A stretch of DNA of 64,000 bases, from contig JAXLWB010000019.1 of NCBI GenBank assembly GCA_046328715.1, positions 99,067-163,066 on the forward strand. The letters are read 5' to 3'. The position numbers and the translations under genes are program-made. The notes under the pieces are model-generated. The model worked only from the letters and a program-made list of their open reading frames with translations. It was not told the DNA's origin and ran no database searches. Positions 8,056 through 16,123 of this stretch are shown here, in pieces. Within the stretch, counting starts at the first letter, position 1; the number at the start of each line of letters is the position of its first letter. The stretch comes from JAXLWB01 sp046328715. Lineage in GTDB: Bacteria; Chloroflexota; Anaerolineae; Caldilineales; Caldilineaceae.

Positions 8056-8424
8056 TCGGCATCGTGACATGTAATTAATTCCCCTGATACACGTAAAGAT
8101 GGGTGACATTGTGATGCGAATTTTACATCAAAAAGCCAATTGACAGTGGACGCCAGGATATCGTATACTAGCTAACAAAAAATATTTGTGCGACTGACAG
8201 TTGGATTGGTTTAACACTGGCATGTCAGGCGTGGTTTGTCTGTTTTCCAGAGCAGATAAATGGAATCAGTTCGGTTAACCTGCCCCACTGAATAGAGAAA
8301 TGCAGAATGGAAGGTTGGGGGGTAAGTGGAATGAATTCTGTTTACTACATGTTCGGCAACTTCTCTCGCGTGCCCTGTATTCTCACCGTAATCACTTTTC
8401 ATAATTTCAGGATAAAGATAAGAT
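8056..8424. other. Leader region of the nurA operon
   Basis: This 369-bp gap has no convincing gene. It holds the promoter at 8140-8169, which leaves a leader of roughly 250 nt before nurA. A short segment on the minus strand is open but carries no family features. Confidence 0.5.
8140..8169 (+). promoter_or_regulatory. Sigma-70 promoter upstream of nurA-herA
   Basis: TTGACA and TATACT with an 18-bp spacer. It lies about 255 bp upstream of the nurA start, with no other gene between, so the transcript would have a long 5' leader or a separate start signal exists. Confidence 0.65.
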
Positions 8425-9660
8425 ATGGCAGGAAGAAAAGAAATACCTGATAGCGCAATTGAGTTGGTCGCAAAACATATCAATACCAGAAGTAATAAGA
8501 ATTACGGTATTCCTATAATCGGGCATGAGGAAAATATTGAGACACCTCAAATTTTCGAGATTATGCCTTTTGACCAAATCGACAACTCAGATAGACGATT
8601 CTATGCAATAGACGGGAGCTATAACAGCGAACAATTTTACAACGGACTATCAGTTGCCATTTACGCTGCGGGTTACATCTGTTTTCATCGAGGTAAGCAA
8701 TTACGAATGAATTTACTGGATGATCCAATCATTCTTGGGCAAGCTTACTACCCTGAGAATATCCTTGTAACGCACCAAGAACACCTAATTGCAATTTATG
8801 ACGAACTGTTGACCCTAGAGCCAGTGAAAAGGTTATTAGATTTTTGGTCAGATGCTCCTGAAAATATTTTTTCATACAATAAAGAGCAAATCTGTACAAA
8901 TCTGTCCACACTTTTGGGGTTTTGCCAAGAAATATTGGAGATCGCCCTAATTTTAGAAGTAACAAATCGACCAGATACGACTACAGGTGATTTCATCTTA
9001 CGTGATGGTACGCTTCGACCATTACAAGTGAAACAATTATATCTAGTTAAATTAGGGAAATACCTTCACGAAAAGGGCGTAAAGTTAGTTGCAATTACAA
9101 AGCAGTCGCCTATCAAAATGGAACTTGCCTATACCTTCAAGCAAATTGACAACTACCTTCAAGATCAACTCAAACACGAATACCCATTTGTAGCAGAAGA
9201 TCCCAAACGAAAAAAGCTGTGCTGCTGGTTTGAAGTCTCTAGCCCTGTACTCAGAGCTGCATATCAGGGCGATATGTTCGTAAAGAAGGCGATTCGCGGA
9301 GGGCGAGGTTTTGGGTTGTTTATGGCAGCCAGATTAGACTACGTAGAAAAGTTGCAAAATTATGACTGGATTATTGCTGATGTGAACATTTTTGATGCAA
9401 TTCCAGAAATTGCAGATGGTGTAATAGATCGAGACCAAGCTACACTTTCTTTCATCTTCAAAGAACTAACTCGACTTACCCAAGAACATTATATTCTTGG
9501 CTACCCGTATCCACTAGCAGAAGTGCATAATTTTATCTCCTTGAAAAAGAATTTCAAAGAAGAAATCATTGCGCGTTTGAAGTATTCACTATACCGAGAT
9601 CAGAGAATGGATCATGTTGATATTGAAAACTTGTTTATTGACATGCACGAAAGATTTTAG
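8425..9660 (+). CDS. nurA: NurA domain nuclease
   Basis: 411 residues. NurA features seen are FYAIDGSYN (catalytic D63 of the first motif), FILRDGTLRPL (D194 of the second motif) and the C-terminal GYPYPLAEVHNF block, which matches the family's G-Y-P-x-x-L..A.H pattern. NurA is a dimeric 5'-3' nuclease that is threaded with DNA by the hexameric HerA ATPase; bacterial NurA-HerA pairs occur in DNA repair and phage-defence loci. The gene is A+T-rich compared with its neighbours, indicating recent acquisition. The herA fragment starts 11 bp after its stop. The NurA call is by motif, not by search. Confidence 0.75.
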   Translation: MAGRKEIPDSAIELVAKHINTRSNKNYGIPIIGHEENIETPQIFEIMPFDQIDNSDRRFYAIDGSYNSEQFYNGLSVAIYAAGYICFHRGKQLRMNLLDDPIILGQAYYPENILVTHQEHLIAIYDELLTLEPVKRLLDFWSDAPENIFSYNKEQICTNLSTLLGFCQEILEIALILEVTNRPDTTTGDFILRDGTLRPLQVKQLYLVKLGKYLHEKGVKLVAITKQSPIKMELAYTFKQIDNYLQDQLKHEYPFVAEDPKRKKLCCWFEVSSPVLRAAYQGDMFVKKAIRGGRGFGLFMAARLDYVEKLQNYDWIIADVNIFDAIPEIADGVIDRDQATLSFIFKELTRLTQEHYILGYPYPLAEVHNFISLKKNFKEEIIARLKYSLYRDQRMDHVDIENLFIDMHERF

Positions 9661-9671
9661 GAGATCCCCGA

Positions 9672-10222
9672 ATGAGTAACAAAGTTGACTTTGGCGTTCT
9701 ATATGGTCAGAAAACAACAGAAGATGCTTTGCTGATCTATTCCTCTTATGAGGATGCAAAGGCCAGTCCTCAAACTGGTGATTTTATTGTTTTGACCCCA
9801 AAAGATGAAGGCAATACGAAGTATCTTGCTAGGGTAGAAGCTGAAATCTATGATGAAGACCCAATCTTCAAGTCACAAGATAAAACCTTGATTGCTGTAC
9901 ATTACGCACGGATCGCAGAACGGGAACTTTCTGAACGCGATAAGCAGAAGATGTTCAGTTATACGTACAAGGTTCGAATCTTGGGTACTTTCACAGATAA
10001 CGGCACTTCTATTTTGTTCACGACTGCGGTGAGAAAGCTTCCAATAGTTTCTTACATAGCTCGACATCTGAATAAACGCGAGATTGAGTTCATTCTTAAC
10101 AAAACGAATGAAAATGGAGTTGAAATCGGTTATCTTTGTGTTGGCGAAACAGTTTTCAAAGATAAAGGCCTGATTCTGTTCCAAATTGATAAATTGCGTA
10201 GCAAACGGACAATGGTACGGAA
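9672..10222 (+). pseudogene. herA: HerA-like DNA translocase, N-terminal HAS-barrel only, cut by IS
   Basis: GGAG overlapping the end of nurA precedes the ATG. About 183 residues of genuine sequence form a beta-rich N-terminal domain (VDFGVLYGQKT..., TGDFIVLTP) of the size of the HerA HAS-barrel, ending DKLRSKRTMV. In HerA/DUF87 proteins a short K-R-T-x-V strand leads directly into the Walker A P-loop, so the ATPase core is missing. The frame runs on into the IS element to 10379, adding about 50 foreign residues. The product could not be an ATPase. Assignment to HerA relies on position after nurA and on this strand. Confidence 0.7.
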
Positions 10223-10326
10223 TGTGTCAATAACCGTGAGACAAAAACGGACGGAAAAATACACTCGAAAAGAGCAACAACAAACTGCGGCTAACCGCTT
10301 CGGGGGAGGGAAGCTGCGCCAAAGAT

Positions 10327-11351
10327 TCAGTGGTCTACATTATCGGCGATCAATGATGCGAGCGGAGCAGGAGGGTTGATCCACACTGCGGTCGGCAACG
10401 GCGAAGCGACAGGTGGGCCATGAACAAAGCGTTCAGGATGTAAAGTGTAAGCATTGCTCAAAGTGATCTGGCGTTTTGCCAAGATGTCGGCGGCATGTCC
10501 AGAGTGAACCATAGCAGGCGTGAGCAAGGCCAAAGCGGCATGGTGATGCTGGTTGTTATACCAGTCAAAGAAGGCTTTCGTCCAAGTATGCGCTTGTGAA
10601 TAGTCCTCAAAGCGTTGCGGAAAATCAGGACGATATTTCATGGTTTTGAATTGCGCCTCCGAGAAAGGGTTATCATTGGGTGTATAAGGTCGAGAATGGC
10701 TCGGTTCAATGTCCAAATCGATAAAGAGTTGAGCGAGCGGTTTGGCTGTCATGGGTGCGCCACGGTCGGCATGGATGGTCAACTGATTGGGGACAATCGC
10801 TTGCTTGCGGCAGCTTTCGTGACCAGTTGCTGGGCGAGTTGCGCTGATTCATGCTGTGCTAAGAGCCAGCCCACCACATAGCGGCTAAATACGTCAATCA
10901 TGACATAGAGATAGTAGTAGTGCATAGGTGCTGGCCCTCGCAGTTTGGCGATATCCCACGACCAAAGCTGATTCGGTGCGATTGCCAACAGTTCCGGTTT
11001 AGTGTAATGCGGATGGCGCAGTTGGTCTCGTCGTTCTTGGACTGCCTCAGACTCGTGCAGGATTCGGTACAGGGTGCGAATCGAGCAATGATAATTGCCT
11101 TCATCAAGCAGGGTCGCATACACCTCATAGGGCGACTGGTCGGCAAAACGGTCACTATTAAGCAGATTGTGTACTGTTGTGCGTTCTTCGTCACTGAGTG
11201 CTCGGGCTGGCTTGGGACGAGGTGCCTTTTCCGCCTGGACATTCGGCTGCCGACTCCGATAGAGCGTACTGCGTGACAAGCCAAAAAGTTCACAAGCTTG
11301 ACTGACAGGCATGGTTTGGCTCAACGCTTCGACCATTGTCACCAGAATCAT
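10327..11351 (-). pseudogene. IS3-family transposase OrfB, frameshifted
   Basis: An rve-type DDE integrase: an N-terminal HTH (SQACELFGLSRSTLY), first Asp in LWSWDIAKL, second Asp in TIHADRGAPM, Glu in NPFSEAQFK. The reading frame breaks near 10820: the upstream part ends ...LVTKAAASKRLSPIS at 10779, while the frame with KQAIVPNQLTIHADRG continues. Adding one G after GTCACG restores a continuous ~341-residue protein. The element is therefore probably inactive unless this is a sequencing error. The start ATG overlaps the OrfA stop (ATGA). Confidence 0.85.
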
Positions 11352-11752
11352 CTGTCTTTGCTGCGGCTCAAGGTTTGCTCCAAGGCTTGTGCAAGTTTTT
11401 TTTGCGCACTGATGATCAGTTCGGCCTGGGCCAACTGCTCCTTCAGTTGCTTATTTTCATGGCGCAGTTGACTTACTTCTCGCCTCGCCTCGTCGCTCGG
11501 ACGACCGCGCTGCTTGGCCGATAGCCCTTGTGCTTGATCCGCTTTCTGCTCTCGTCGCCATGCACTCAAATGGGAAGCGTAGATTCCTTCCCGTCGCAGC
11601 AAGGCTCCGACTTGCCCTGGCACCGTGCAGGCTTCCGCTTCTTGTAAAATGCGCAGTTTCTCTTGTGCACTAAACTGTCGTCGTTTCGCTCGTGGCATAA
11701 CTTCCGGATCGACGGCTGTAACACTACTTGTTCCATTTTGATTCTGAGACAT
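11348..11752 (-). CDS. IS3-family transposase OrfA
   Basis: 134 residues: a helix-turn-helix (KRRQFSAQEKLRILQEAEA ... AWRREQ, about residues 22-70) followed by a leucine-zipper-like helix (LRHENKQLKEQLAQAELI, about 95-112). OrfA of this family binds the terminal inverted repeats and, fused to OrfB by frameshifting, makes the active transposase. An A8 run near its 3' end offers the slippery site. The gene is intact. Confidence 0.9.
   Translation of the reverse strand: MSQNQNGTSSVTAVDPEVMPRAKRRQFSAQEKLRILQEAEACTVPGQVGALLRREGIYASHLSAWRREQKADQAQGLSAKQRGRPSDEARREVSQLRHENKQLKEQLAQAELIISAQKKLAQALEQTLSRSKDR
11396..11403 (-). other. A8 slippery run for -1 frameshifting between OrfA and OrfB
   Basis: On the minus strand, GCG CAA AAA AAA CTT in the OrfA frame contains eight consecutive A. 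A -1 slip here enters the OrfB frame without a stop before the OrfB ATG, as expected for an OrfAB fusion. Confidence 0.6.
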
Positions 11753-11823
11753 TTCATTCGCTCCTGGGCTTACTATTCTACACTAATTTCAGGCTCGAAT
11801 TTGTCTCACTTATTATAGGCACA

Positions 11824-12508
11824 CAGGGTTGGTCTAGGGATAAGAGACATCTCCTCAATTGGTTGGACAAAAGATCAAAAAATGCAGCGATTGTATAACT
11901 GCATGACAGCATATATTCTTGGTGCTATTCCACCATATAATCAGATACTTGGCTCTAAGTTAGTCGCATTGACATTAATGTTCCCTGAAATCAGAGAAAC
12001 CTTTTATCAGAAATATAAAGATAGCGTTTCTGTAATTAAAGGTGAGAAAAAGAATCCCTATTTGATACATATCGATACTTTGGGTGCGTTCGGTAAATCA
12101 GCCATTTACACAAAATTGGTAAATTGGAAGTTTGTTGGTTATACAAAAGGTGAAAGTCATCTTCATATCACTGCAAATGGAAGTTGGGAGCTAATTAAGC
12201 AAGTTATACCTAAGGAAGTATTCAATACATATAAGTTTGGCGAAGGTCCCAACTGGAAGATGCGTATTCTAAAGCGCGGATTACGAGAATTGGGGTTGTC
12301 GGAAAATATGTTGGGCATCGGTTGGCAAAGAGGTTATTACCGATGCGTTCTAGCTGAAAACTGGAAAGAGTATTTGTTAGGCGAAACTGATCAAATACAG
12401 TGGCAAGAGTTCATAAAAGATGATCTGGTGGAGTATTGGCATAATAAGTGGGTCACTCCTAGGTTTGAAAAATTGAAAGCAAGCCTGCAATCAGATGGCT
12501 ATTCGTAA
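11824..12508 (+). pseudogene. druA: Druantia DruA-like (DUF4338) protein, 5'-truncated by the IS
   Basis: The open frame begins at the IS end and reads ...GIRDISSIGWTKDQ, then YILGAIPPYNQILGSKLVAL, then GKSAIYTKL, then FGEGPNWKMRILKRGLRELG and GWQRGYYRC. This series matches the DUF4338 C-terminal half: the ARDI..IGW lead-in, the LGAVPPYN..LGGKL core, the GRSS.YNRL segment and the F-G-x-G-P-N-W-R block. About 228 residues remain of a protein usually near 400, so the N-terminal part is missing. The first ATG (11882) lies inside the domain and would not give a complete fold. DruA belongs to the Druantia anti-phage system; no druE helicase is present here. A+T-rich like nurA. Confidence 0.8.
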
Positions 12509-13145
12509 TGCTCTTTGGTGGCAAGGAAAATCCGTTAATCAATGTTGCTTCTACTTTTGACAGCGTTGCGGAACATTGCGTGGTGCTGACCCGACTGATC
12601 AGCGCGCGTTTTTAACGTTTTAGGCCCACTTAGGGTTTGTTTCGTTCAGCTTATAATCGGTCCGCACCCGCCCGGCAGCACACATGTATGTTCAGCGATT
12701 AAAAAAACTCAGCTTCTACATTGATCTAATAATATCCCCATCTCTCAAACTCCAATCTCACTGTCCCAAGGACACGCACCATGACCAAAATCACCGAAAT
12801 CCAAACCGTCCGCAGCCGAGTCAATGGCACCTGGCTCTTTGTCAAAATACTCACTGGTCGGCCTGACCTCTAAGAACCTGTCTACAAAGTAGAACTACGA
12901 AACGCACAAATCCACGAAAAGTGCCGATCAAGTTTTCGCCACCGGAATCGTTACCGCTAGGTTGATTGAGTGCTTGCTGTCTCTTCCCCGCCACTTGCCC
13001 ACCGCTTCATCACTGTTTTCGGGCGGTTCATCTCTAGCACTTGCAGGACGGAAATTTGGCAAATTCAGGGCTAGTCTCTCGCTACAATTGTGTGGTAAAA
13101 TGACAGATAACGTACATTTATCTGTTCACTGAAGGAGATACCACC
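12509..13145. other. Gap holding a gene-head relic and the leader of the next toxin-antitoxin pair
   Basis: Apart from the relic at 12764-12873 I see no gene in this 637-bp stretch. The open frame at 12684 is in a different frame from the relic and has no family features. Confidence 0.5.
12764..12873 (+). pseudogene. Relic of the 5' end of a mannonate dehydratase-like gene (copy 1)
   Basis: From CCCAAGGACACGCACC through the ATG at 12781 the DNA matches the start of the intact gene at 14756 for about 85 bp. It encodes MTKITEIQTVRSRVNGTWLF before diverging and stopping at 12873. Most differences are third-position changes (ACC/ACT, CGA/CGG, GTC/GTT), so the copy comes from a once-functional paralogue rather than from a very recent duplication. 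The RBS region is also conserved. Confidence 0.85.
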
Positions 13146-13412
13146 ATGTCCATGATCCTTCCAACGTTACCAATTACTGACTTGCGCACCAAGCAACCCG
13201 AAATATTAAGTACCCTCCAACAGACCCCTGTTGTGCTGACTCATCGGGGTCATGGCGCAGCCGTTCTCGTCAGCCCCACGCAATGGAATGCCCAACAAGC
13301 CGAATTGAAGCACTTACGTCTGCTCTTAGAAGCGATGCAGATTAAGGCAAAAGGCGAACCGATGGTTTCTCTAGCAGAAGTGAAACGTCAGATTGCGGCA
13401 AAAAAAGGCTAA
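13146..13412 (+). CDS. Phd/YefM-family antitoxin
   Basis: 88 residues with the Phd/YefM fold signature: LPITDLRTKQPEILSTLQQTPVVLTHRGHGAAVLVSP shows the usual start with an R near 14, then the HRG-x-x-AAVLVS strand. The C-terminal half is helical and charged (residues 58-88) for toxin binding. GAAGGAG lies nine bases before the ATG. The toxin follows after six bases. It should repress the operon and neutralise the toxin. Confidence 0.88.
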   Translation: MSMILPTLPITDLRTKQPEILSTLQQTPVVLTHRGHGAAVLVSPTQWNAQQAELKHLRLLLEAMQIKAKGEPMVSLAEVKRQIAAKKG

Positions 13413-13418
13413 TCTCCC

Positions 13419-13664
13419 ATGATTTGGGACATCGAGTTTAGCCAAGAAGCCAGTAACTATGCGATTGATTCGCATCCCTACAACGAAAATGTGCTCATTG
13501 CGATCGAATTTTTGGCCTCTAACTCAAATGGACTGCCGAATGAAGGGACCTATCAACTTTTGGAAGACTGGTGTATTTGGGAAATCGCCGATCATACCGT
13601 CGTCTATCAAAAGGATGAGGTCATTTTCCATATCTATATTTGGGTGATTAAGCCTACCGAATAG
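13419..13664 (+). CDS. RelE/ParE-superfamily toxin
   Basis: 81 residues beginning MIWDIEFSQEASNYAI, the first strand and helix of RelE/ParE toxins, with later strands CIWEIADHTVVYQ and VIFHIYIWVIK. The protein is small for the family but complete in outline; the last beta strand with its expected basic residue is short. It is not clear whether it acts on mRNA (RelE) or gyrase (ParE). Operon partner is the Phd-like gene six bases upstream. Confidence 0.72.
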   Translation: MIWDIEFSQEASNYAIDSHPYNENVLIAIEFLASNSNGLPNEGTYQLLEDWCIWEIADHTVVYQKDEVIFHIYIWVIKPTE

Positions 13665-13792
13665 CCTCTCAGGGAGAGGCTTACCGGCACTTGTAAAACC
13701 TAAAGCTGCCACACTAACGGTTACACATCTTTTGCCCAAACTCGTTCCTTCCGCTTTCCTTATCTCTCCATCTCCACTCTCTTATAAAGCTT

Positions 13793-13824
13793 ACTCACCC
13801 TGACCAAAATCTCTGAAATCCAAG
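13793..13824 (+). pseudogene. Second, shorter relic of the same gene head (copy 2)
   Basis: TGACCAAAATCTCTGAAATC (13801-13820), preceded by ACCC, differs at very few positions from the start of the gene at 14756, including the CACC just before the ATG, which here has lost its A. Similarity fades after about 25 bp. A pyrimidine-rich leader like that of the intact gene precedes it. Confidence 0.6.
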
Positions 13825-13962
13825 TATCTCTCTACTGATATACATTAGTTTCAGCACTGCCCTTGTCCCTGTGCAGAATTAAAGAAAAATTGCAGAATGG
13901 TGGAAATTGAATTATGCTAACTATGAAATGATCTGCTCTGGAAAGCAAGGGAGAATCATCCA

Positions 13963-14235
13963 ATGGCGTTGAATATCAAGAACGCTCAGGTAGAAAGTTT
14001 GGTTGCCGAAGTAGCAAAAATCGCCGGAGAATCCAAAACTGAGGCGGTGCGCAAAGCGCTGCAAGAGCGGCGTGACCGCTTGTTTTTGACGCGAATGGGC
14101 GCAGGAAGTGAAAGACGCTTGTGGATGCTGTTGCAGAATGAAATCTGGCCCCGCATTCCAGCCGCCCAAAAGGGTGTGCGCTTGACCAAGAAGGAAGAGG
14201 AATCCATTCTGGGCTATGGCGAAGCGGGCATATGA
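13963..14235 (+). CDS. vapB: VapB-type antitoxin (PSK/Rv0623-like)
   Basis: 90 residues opening MALNIKNAQVESLVAEVAKI..GESKTEAVRKAL, the ribbon-helix-helix of VapB antitoxins of the PSK type. The C-terminal tail RLTKKEEESILGYGEAGI is a typical toxin-binding tail. Its stop overlaps the toxin start (ATGA, 4 bp), so the pair is translationally coupled. Confidence 0.88.
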   Translation: MALNIKNAQVESLVAEVAKIAGESKTEAVRKALQERRDRLFLTRMGAGSERRLWMLLQNEIWPRIPAAQKGVRLTKKEEESILGYGEAGI

Positions 14236-14618
14236 TTCTGGACTCGTCTGCCATTGTGGCGATCTTTTTCCAGGAACCCCACTATGAACTTCTTCTGCAG
14301 AAATTGGCAAAGGCGGAGAGTATCGGCATCGGCGCGCCAACGGTCGTTGAATGTGGGATTGTTTTATCCGCACGCATGAACACCGATGCACGGAACCTAC
14401 TATCTCGTTTTCTGAACGAAATGAACGTGACTGTGATCCCTTTTGCAGAATCACATTTTGGCGTTGCGGTAGGAGCTTGGCTGGCATACGGCAAAGGCAG
14501 ACATCCGGCTGCCCTTAACTTTGGCGACTGTTTGGCCTACGCAACTGCCAAAATGGCTGATTTGCCGTTATTGTGTGTTGGGGACGACTTTGTGCAGACC
14601 GATATTGATCTTGCCTGA
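14232..14618 (+). CDS. vapC: PIN-domain ribonuclease toxin (VapC)
   Basis: 128 residues. Acidic active-site residues are in MILDSSAIVA (D4), PTVVECGIVL (E40), NFGDCLAYATA and the late GDDFVQTDI. The C-terminal FVQTDI motif is typical of PSK-linked VapC proteins. Expected activity is cleavage of structured RNA such as tRNA. It overlaps the antitoxin gene by four bases. Confidence 0.93.
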   Translation: MILDSSAIVAIFFQEPHYELLLQKLAKAESIGIGAPTVVECGIVLSARMNTDARNLLSRFLNEMNVTVIPFAESHFGVAVGAWLAYGKGRHPAALNFGDCLAYATAKMADLPLLCVGDDFVQTDIDLA

Positions 14619-14693
14619 AGTCATTTCATCACCTGCCTTTGCTGAGAGACAAACAATTGTAGTTGCGCAACTTCTGCAAAACTCTATCCTACG

Positions 14694-14738
14694 AGTTTCC
14701 CAATCTCCCAATCTCCCAATCTCTAATCTCTAATCTCT
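14694..14738. repeat. Tandem TCCCAATC / TCTAATC repeats
   Basis: Three 8-bp units TCCCAATC are followed by two 7-bp units TCTAATC in the leader of the gene at 14756. They are one locus of the short tandem repeat class scattered through the window. Confidence 0.75.
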
Positions 14739-14755
14739 TCCCAAGGACACGCACC

Positions 14756-15970
14756 ATGACCAAAATCACTGAAATCCAAACCATCCGCAGCCGGGTCAAT
14801 GGCACCTGGCTCTTTGTTAAAGTGCTCACCGACCAGCCAGGATTGTACGGCATCGGCTCGGCCAGCGATCACTACCGCTGCCGCACGGTGCAGACGGCGA
14901 TTGAGACGATTGCGCCCATGCTCATCGGGCGTGACGCTAGCCAGATCGAAGACATCTGGCAAGCGATCTATACCAGTGGCTATTGGCGCAACGATTCGAT
15001 CATCAACACGGTGCAGGCTGGGATCGACATGGCACTGTGGGACATTAAGGGCAAAGAGGCGGGGATGCCCGTCTATCAACTGCTGGGCGGCAAATGCCGC
15101 TCGGCGGTGATGTGTTACGCTCACGCCGCCGGCGATACGTTGCAGGAGTTGGAAGAGGATATTCGACGCTACATGGAAGAGGGCTATCATGTCATCCGTT
15201 GCCAGATGGGACCCTATGGCGGCGGCGGTTTTAAGGACGCGAGCCAGGCCGGTTTTCCCAAGCCTCATTGGGCGCAGCGCAACGCCTTTGATGATGAAGC
15301 CTATTTGGAAAACATCCCCAAGATGTTCGACTACCTGCGCAGCAAACTCGGCTTTGGCCCCAAGTTGACCCACGATGTCCACGAGCATCTCCACCCGACC
15401 AACGCCGTCATGCTGGCCAAGTTGCTCGAACCCCATCGCCTCTTCTTCCTGGAAGATCTACTCTCACCTGAGCAGATTCACTGGTATCGCCAGGTGCGCC
15501 AGCAGTGCAATACCCCGCAGGCGATGGGTGAACTCTTCATCAACCCGCACGAGTGGATCCCGCTGATTACCGACCGCCTGATCGACTTTGTGCGTGTGCG
15601 TGTCTCCAAAGGGGGCGGCATCACCAACTGCCGCAAGATTGCCACGCTCTGTGAGTGGTTCGGCGTACGCACGGCCTGGCAGGAAGGGGGCGACAACGAC
15701 CCGGTCAATCAGATGGCTGCGGTGCATCTTGATTTAGCTAGTTACAGCTTTGGCATCCAGGAAGAGAATCACTTTGCATCCGAAGAGGTCGCGCTCTTCC
15801 CTGGCTGCGCACGGATGGAAGGCGGCTACCTCTACGCCAACGACCAACCAGGACTCGGCATTGACATCGACGAGGCCGCCGCCCGAGCCATCGTCAACCC
15901 CGAACTGGCTGCAAAATCCTTCTACATCGCCGAAGATCGCCGGTCGGATGGCTCGATTGTGCGACCTTGA
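14756..15970 (+). CDS. manD: D-mannonate dehydratase-like enolase-superfamily protein (ManD/RspA group)
   Basis: 404 residues, the usual ManD length. Mg ligands are D207 (THDVHEHL), E233 (FLEDLLSPE) and E259 (MGELFINPHEW), with H209 two residues after the Asp, the spacing known in ManD where this His is catalytic. The late RTAWQEGGDNDPVNQMA block is also typical. ManD dehydrates D-mannonate to 2-keto-3-deoxygluconate; related 'starvation-sensing' RspA proteins may prefer D-gluconate. The start at 14756 has AAGG upstream and fits the family. Two relics of its 5' end lie upstream at 12764 and 13793. Confidence 0.9.
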   Translation: MTKITEIQTIRSRVNGTWLFVKVLTDQPGLYGIGSASDHYRCRTVQTAIETIAPMLIGRDASQIEDIWQAIYTSGYWRNDSIINTVQAGIDMALWDIKGKEAGMPVYQLLGGKCRSAVMCYAHAAGDTLQELEEDIRRYMEEGYHVIRCQMGPYGGGGFKDASQAGFPKPHWAQRNAFDDEAYLENIPKMFDYLRSKLGFGPKLTHDVHEHLHPTNAVMLAKLLEPHRLFFLEDLLSPEQIHWYRQVRQQCNTPQAMGELFINPHEWIPLITDRLIDFVRVRVSKGGGITNCRKIATLCEWFGVRTAWQEGGDNDPVNQMAAVHLDLASYSFGIQEENHFASEEVALFPGCARMEGGYLYANDQPGLGIDIDEAAARAIVNPELAAKSFYIAEDRRSDGSIVRP

Positions 15971-15976
15971 GAATGA

Positions 15977-16042
15977 AAGTTCAGAGCCGTTAGCGTCAGC
16001 GTACGGAGTTGCCCGTACGCTGACGCTGACGGCTCTGAACTT
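15977..16042. terminator. Long hairpin after manD, same family as 1065-1118
   Basis: Arms 15979-16006 and 16013-16040 pair with one mismatch over 28 bp, and the flanking AA/TT extend this. The core AGAGCCGTTAGCGTCAGCG shares GAGCCGTTAGCGT and GCGTACG with the hairpin at 1065. It can act as a terminator but is also a repeated element. Confidence 0.75.
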
Positions 16043-16123
16043 GCAACGCGTAGTACGTAACCGCACCACGATTGCGCTACCTCATAAAGGTGAGCTAGGA
16101 AGGCAGCAACCCCGTGAGATAGC

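Larger units (their letters stand above)
10223..11823 (-). mobile_element. IS3-family insertion sequence
   Basis: About 1.6 kb bounded by imperfect inverted repeats: TGTGTCAATAACCGTGAGAC at 10223 and, reading in from the right end, TGTGCCTATAATAAGTGAGAC. It encodes OrfA and OrfB on the minus strand. No matching target-site duplication is visible (GGAA on the left, CAGG or GGGT on the right), and the flanks belong to two different genes, which points to a deletion after insertion or recombination between two copies. Base composition matches the chromosome better than the A+T-rich flanks. Confidence 0.85.

Noticed and set aside
12684..12866. 60-residue open frame before the relic
   Set aside because: It lies out of frame with the manD-like relic, has no family features and its codon content follows the relic's other frame.
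14694..14738. Possible CRISPR-like repeat
   Set aside because: Units are 7-8 bp without spacers; no cas genes in the window.
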